Source: Lachnospiraceae bacterium (GTDB taxonomy: Bacteria > Bacillota_A > Clostridia > Lachnospirales > Lachnospiraceae). From it: a stretch of 6,014 nt of DNA. The stretch lies in contig VSOD01000263.1 of the NCBI GenBank assembly GCA_009774655.1, forward strand, positions 1 to 6,014, read 5' to 3'. The notes below the pieces were generated by a model, which saw only the letters and a list, made by a program, of their open reading frames with translations, did no database searches and was not told the DNA's origin. Below are positions 5,620 to 6,014 of the stretch, piece by piece; the first letter of the stretch is position 1; the number at the start of each line of letters is the position of its first letter. The position numbers were made by a program, and so were the translations under genes.

Positions 5620-5631
5620 TCTCCCTATCAG
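5591..5631 (+). promoter_or_regulatory. Promoter with overlapping operator-like repeat, copy B
   Basis: TTGTAT (5591-5596), 18 bases, then TATAAT (5615-5620) preceded by TGA, an extended -10. A perfect inverted repeat CTGATA (5611-5616), nine bases, TATCAG (5626-5631) overlaps the -10. It is followed by GCAC, as in copy A, and by a small leader hairpin (TCAGCA 5628-5633 with TGCTGA 5640-5645). It drives the broken gene starting at 5670. Confidence 0.65.
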
Positions 5632-5669
5632 CACCGCCATGCTGAAATACTAGAGAAAGGAGATTATTT

Positions 5670-6014
5670 ATGAAACTAAGAAGATAGTCCCGAAGGAATA
5701 AAGGAAGAAAAGATAGAAACCTCAGACGAAAATAACGACAAACCAAACAATATTTTTTACGTTGGTGATGTACTTGAGACCCAAAAAATTAGATTATCAT
5801 ATCTTTCATGCGGCGACTATATAGACGATAATATGTTTATAGAGGCTGGTGATAATAATAAGCTCATCTATTTTGAATTCGAATTTGAAAACATAGGAGT
5901 TACAGACACTTCCGTCGGATTTTATGACTTTGATTGCTATGCCGACGGATACGAGGCTAGAAATTCTATGTGTACCGCTGACAATGCAATGACATCTATT
6001 GCTAATTTATCTCC
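5670..6014 (+). pseudogene. DUF4352-like protein lacking its signal peptide, partial
   Basis: A strong ribosome binding site (AAAGGAG, 6 bases before ATG 5670) starts only MKLRR before a TAG at 5685-5687. A different frame then opens after a TAA at 5677-5679 and stays open from 5680 to the window end (111 codons). It reads EDSPEGIKEEKIETSDENND, then NIFYVGDVLETQKIRLSYLS and FEFEFENIGVTDTSVGFYDF with DCYADGYEA. The GD-L-T-KI-L-YLS opening and the FEFENIG...YADGYEA core are characteristic of DUF4352, an immunoglobulin-like extracellular domain usually carried by lipoproteins behind a signal peptide and a charged linker. Here MKLR looks like the first residues of such a signal, joined out of frame to the linker. 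The hydrophobic core and lipobox Cys are missing. The gene is therefore probably dead or needs an unseen start. The 3' end lies outside the window. Confidence 0.65.

Noticed and set aside
1..6014. CRISPR array, tRNA or rRNA genes
   Set aside because: No regularly spaced repeats and no cloverleaf or rRNA-like segments were seen on either strand.

Overview
The window looks like an accessory, partly decayed stretch of a low-to-mid GC Firmicutes chromosome, probably a gut clostridium of the Lachnospiraceae type. This rests on strong purine-rich Shine-Dalgarno (SD) sequences, TTGNNN/TATAAT promoters, the style of the OmpR/histidine-kinase pair, a TndX-like large serine recombinase and small membrane peptides. 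No gene fixes the species.

Left part (1-1623, minus strand): a two-component system with its own promoter. The response regulator (808-1506) is intact. The sensor kinase (32-811), whose start overlaps the regulator's stop in an ATGA, breaks off at the first residues of its ATP-binding domain. Bases 1 to about 74 are unrelated sequence, so another element or rearrangement begins there.

Middle (1656-3996, plus strand): a small protein of unknown function, then a full-length 671-residue large serine recombinase preceded by a perfect 7-bp hairpin. No other transfer or cargo genes lie beside it, so it is either the end module of a larger element or a solitary remnant. Just after it, on the minus strand, are an IS110-like transposase fragment (4005-4166) and a 45-codon gene (4167-4304).

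Right part (4376-6014): small accessory genes and decay. A KTSC-domain gene has a very clear promoter and terminator. Facing it is a minus-strand gene of unknown function, interrupted by an in-frame stop next to three tandem hairpins and apparently lacking a good start codon. Then come a winged-helix-like plus membrane-segment protein, an antisense 28-residue hydrophobic peptide with a near-perfect SD, and a DUF4352-like protein whose 5' end (the expected signal peptide) is missing and out of frame.

Two plus-strand promoters (about 5103-5143 and 5591-5631) share the same architecture: an extended -10 inside an inverted repeat of form YTGRTA-N9-TATCAR. The sequence around each, including the minus-strand SD upstream, is also related. 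This suggests two copies of one divergent regulatory cassette under a common regulator, and with the hydrophobic peptide it is the most interesting part of the window.
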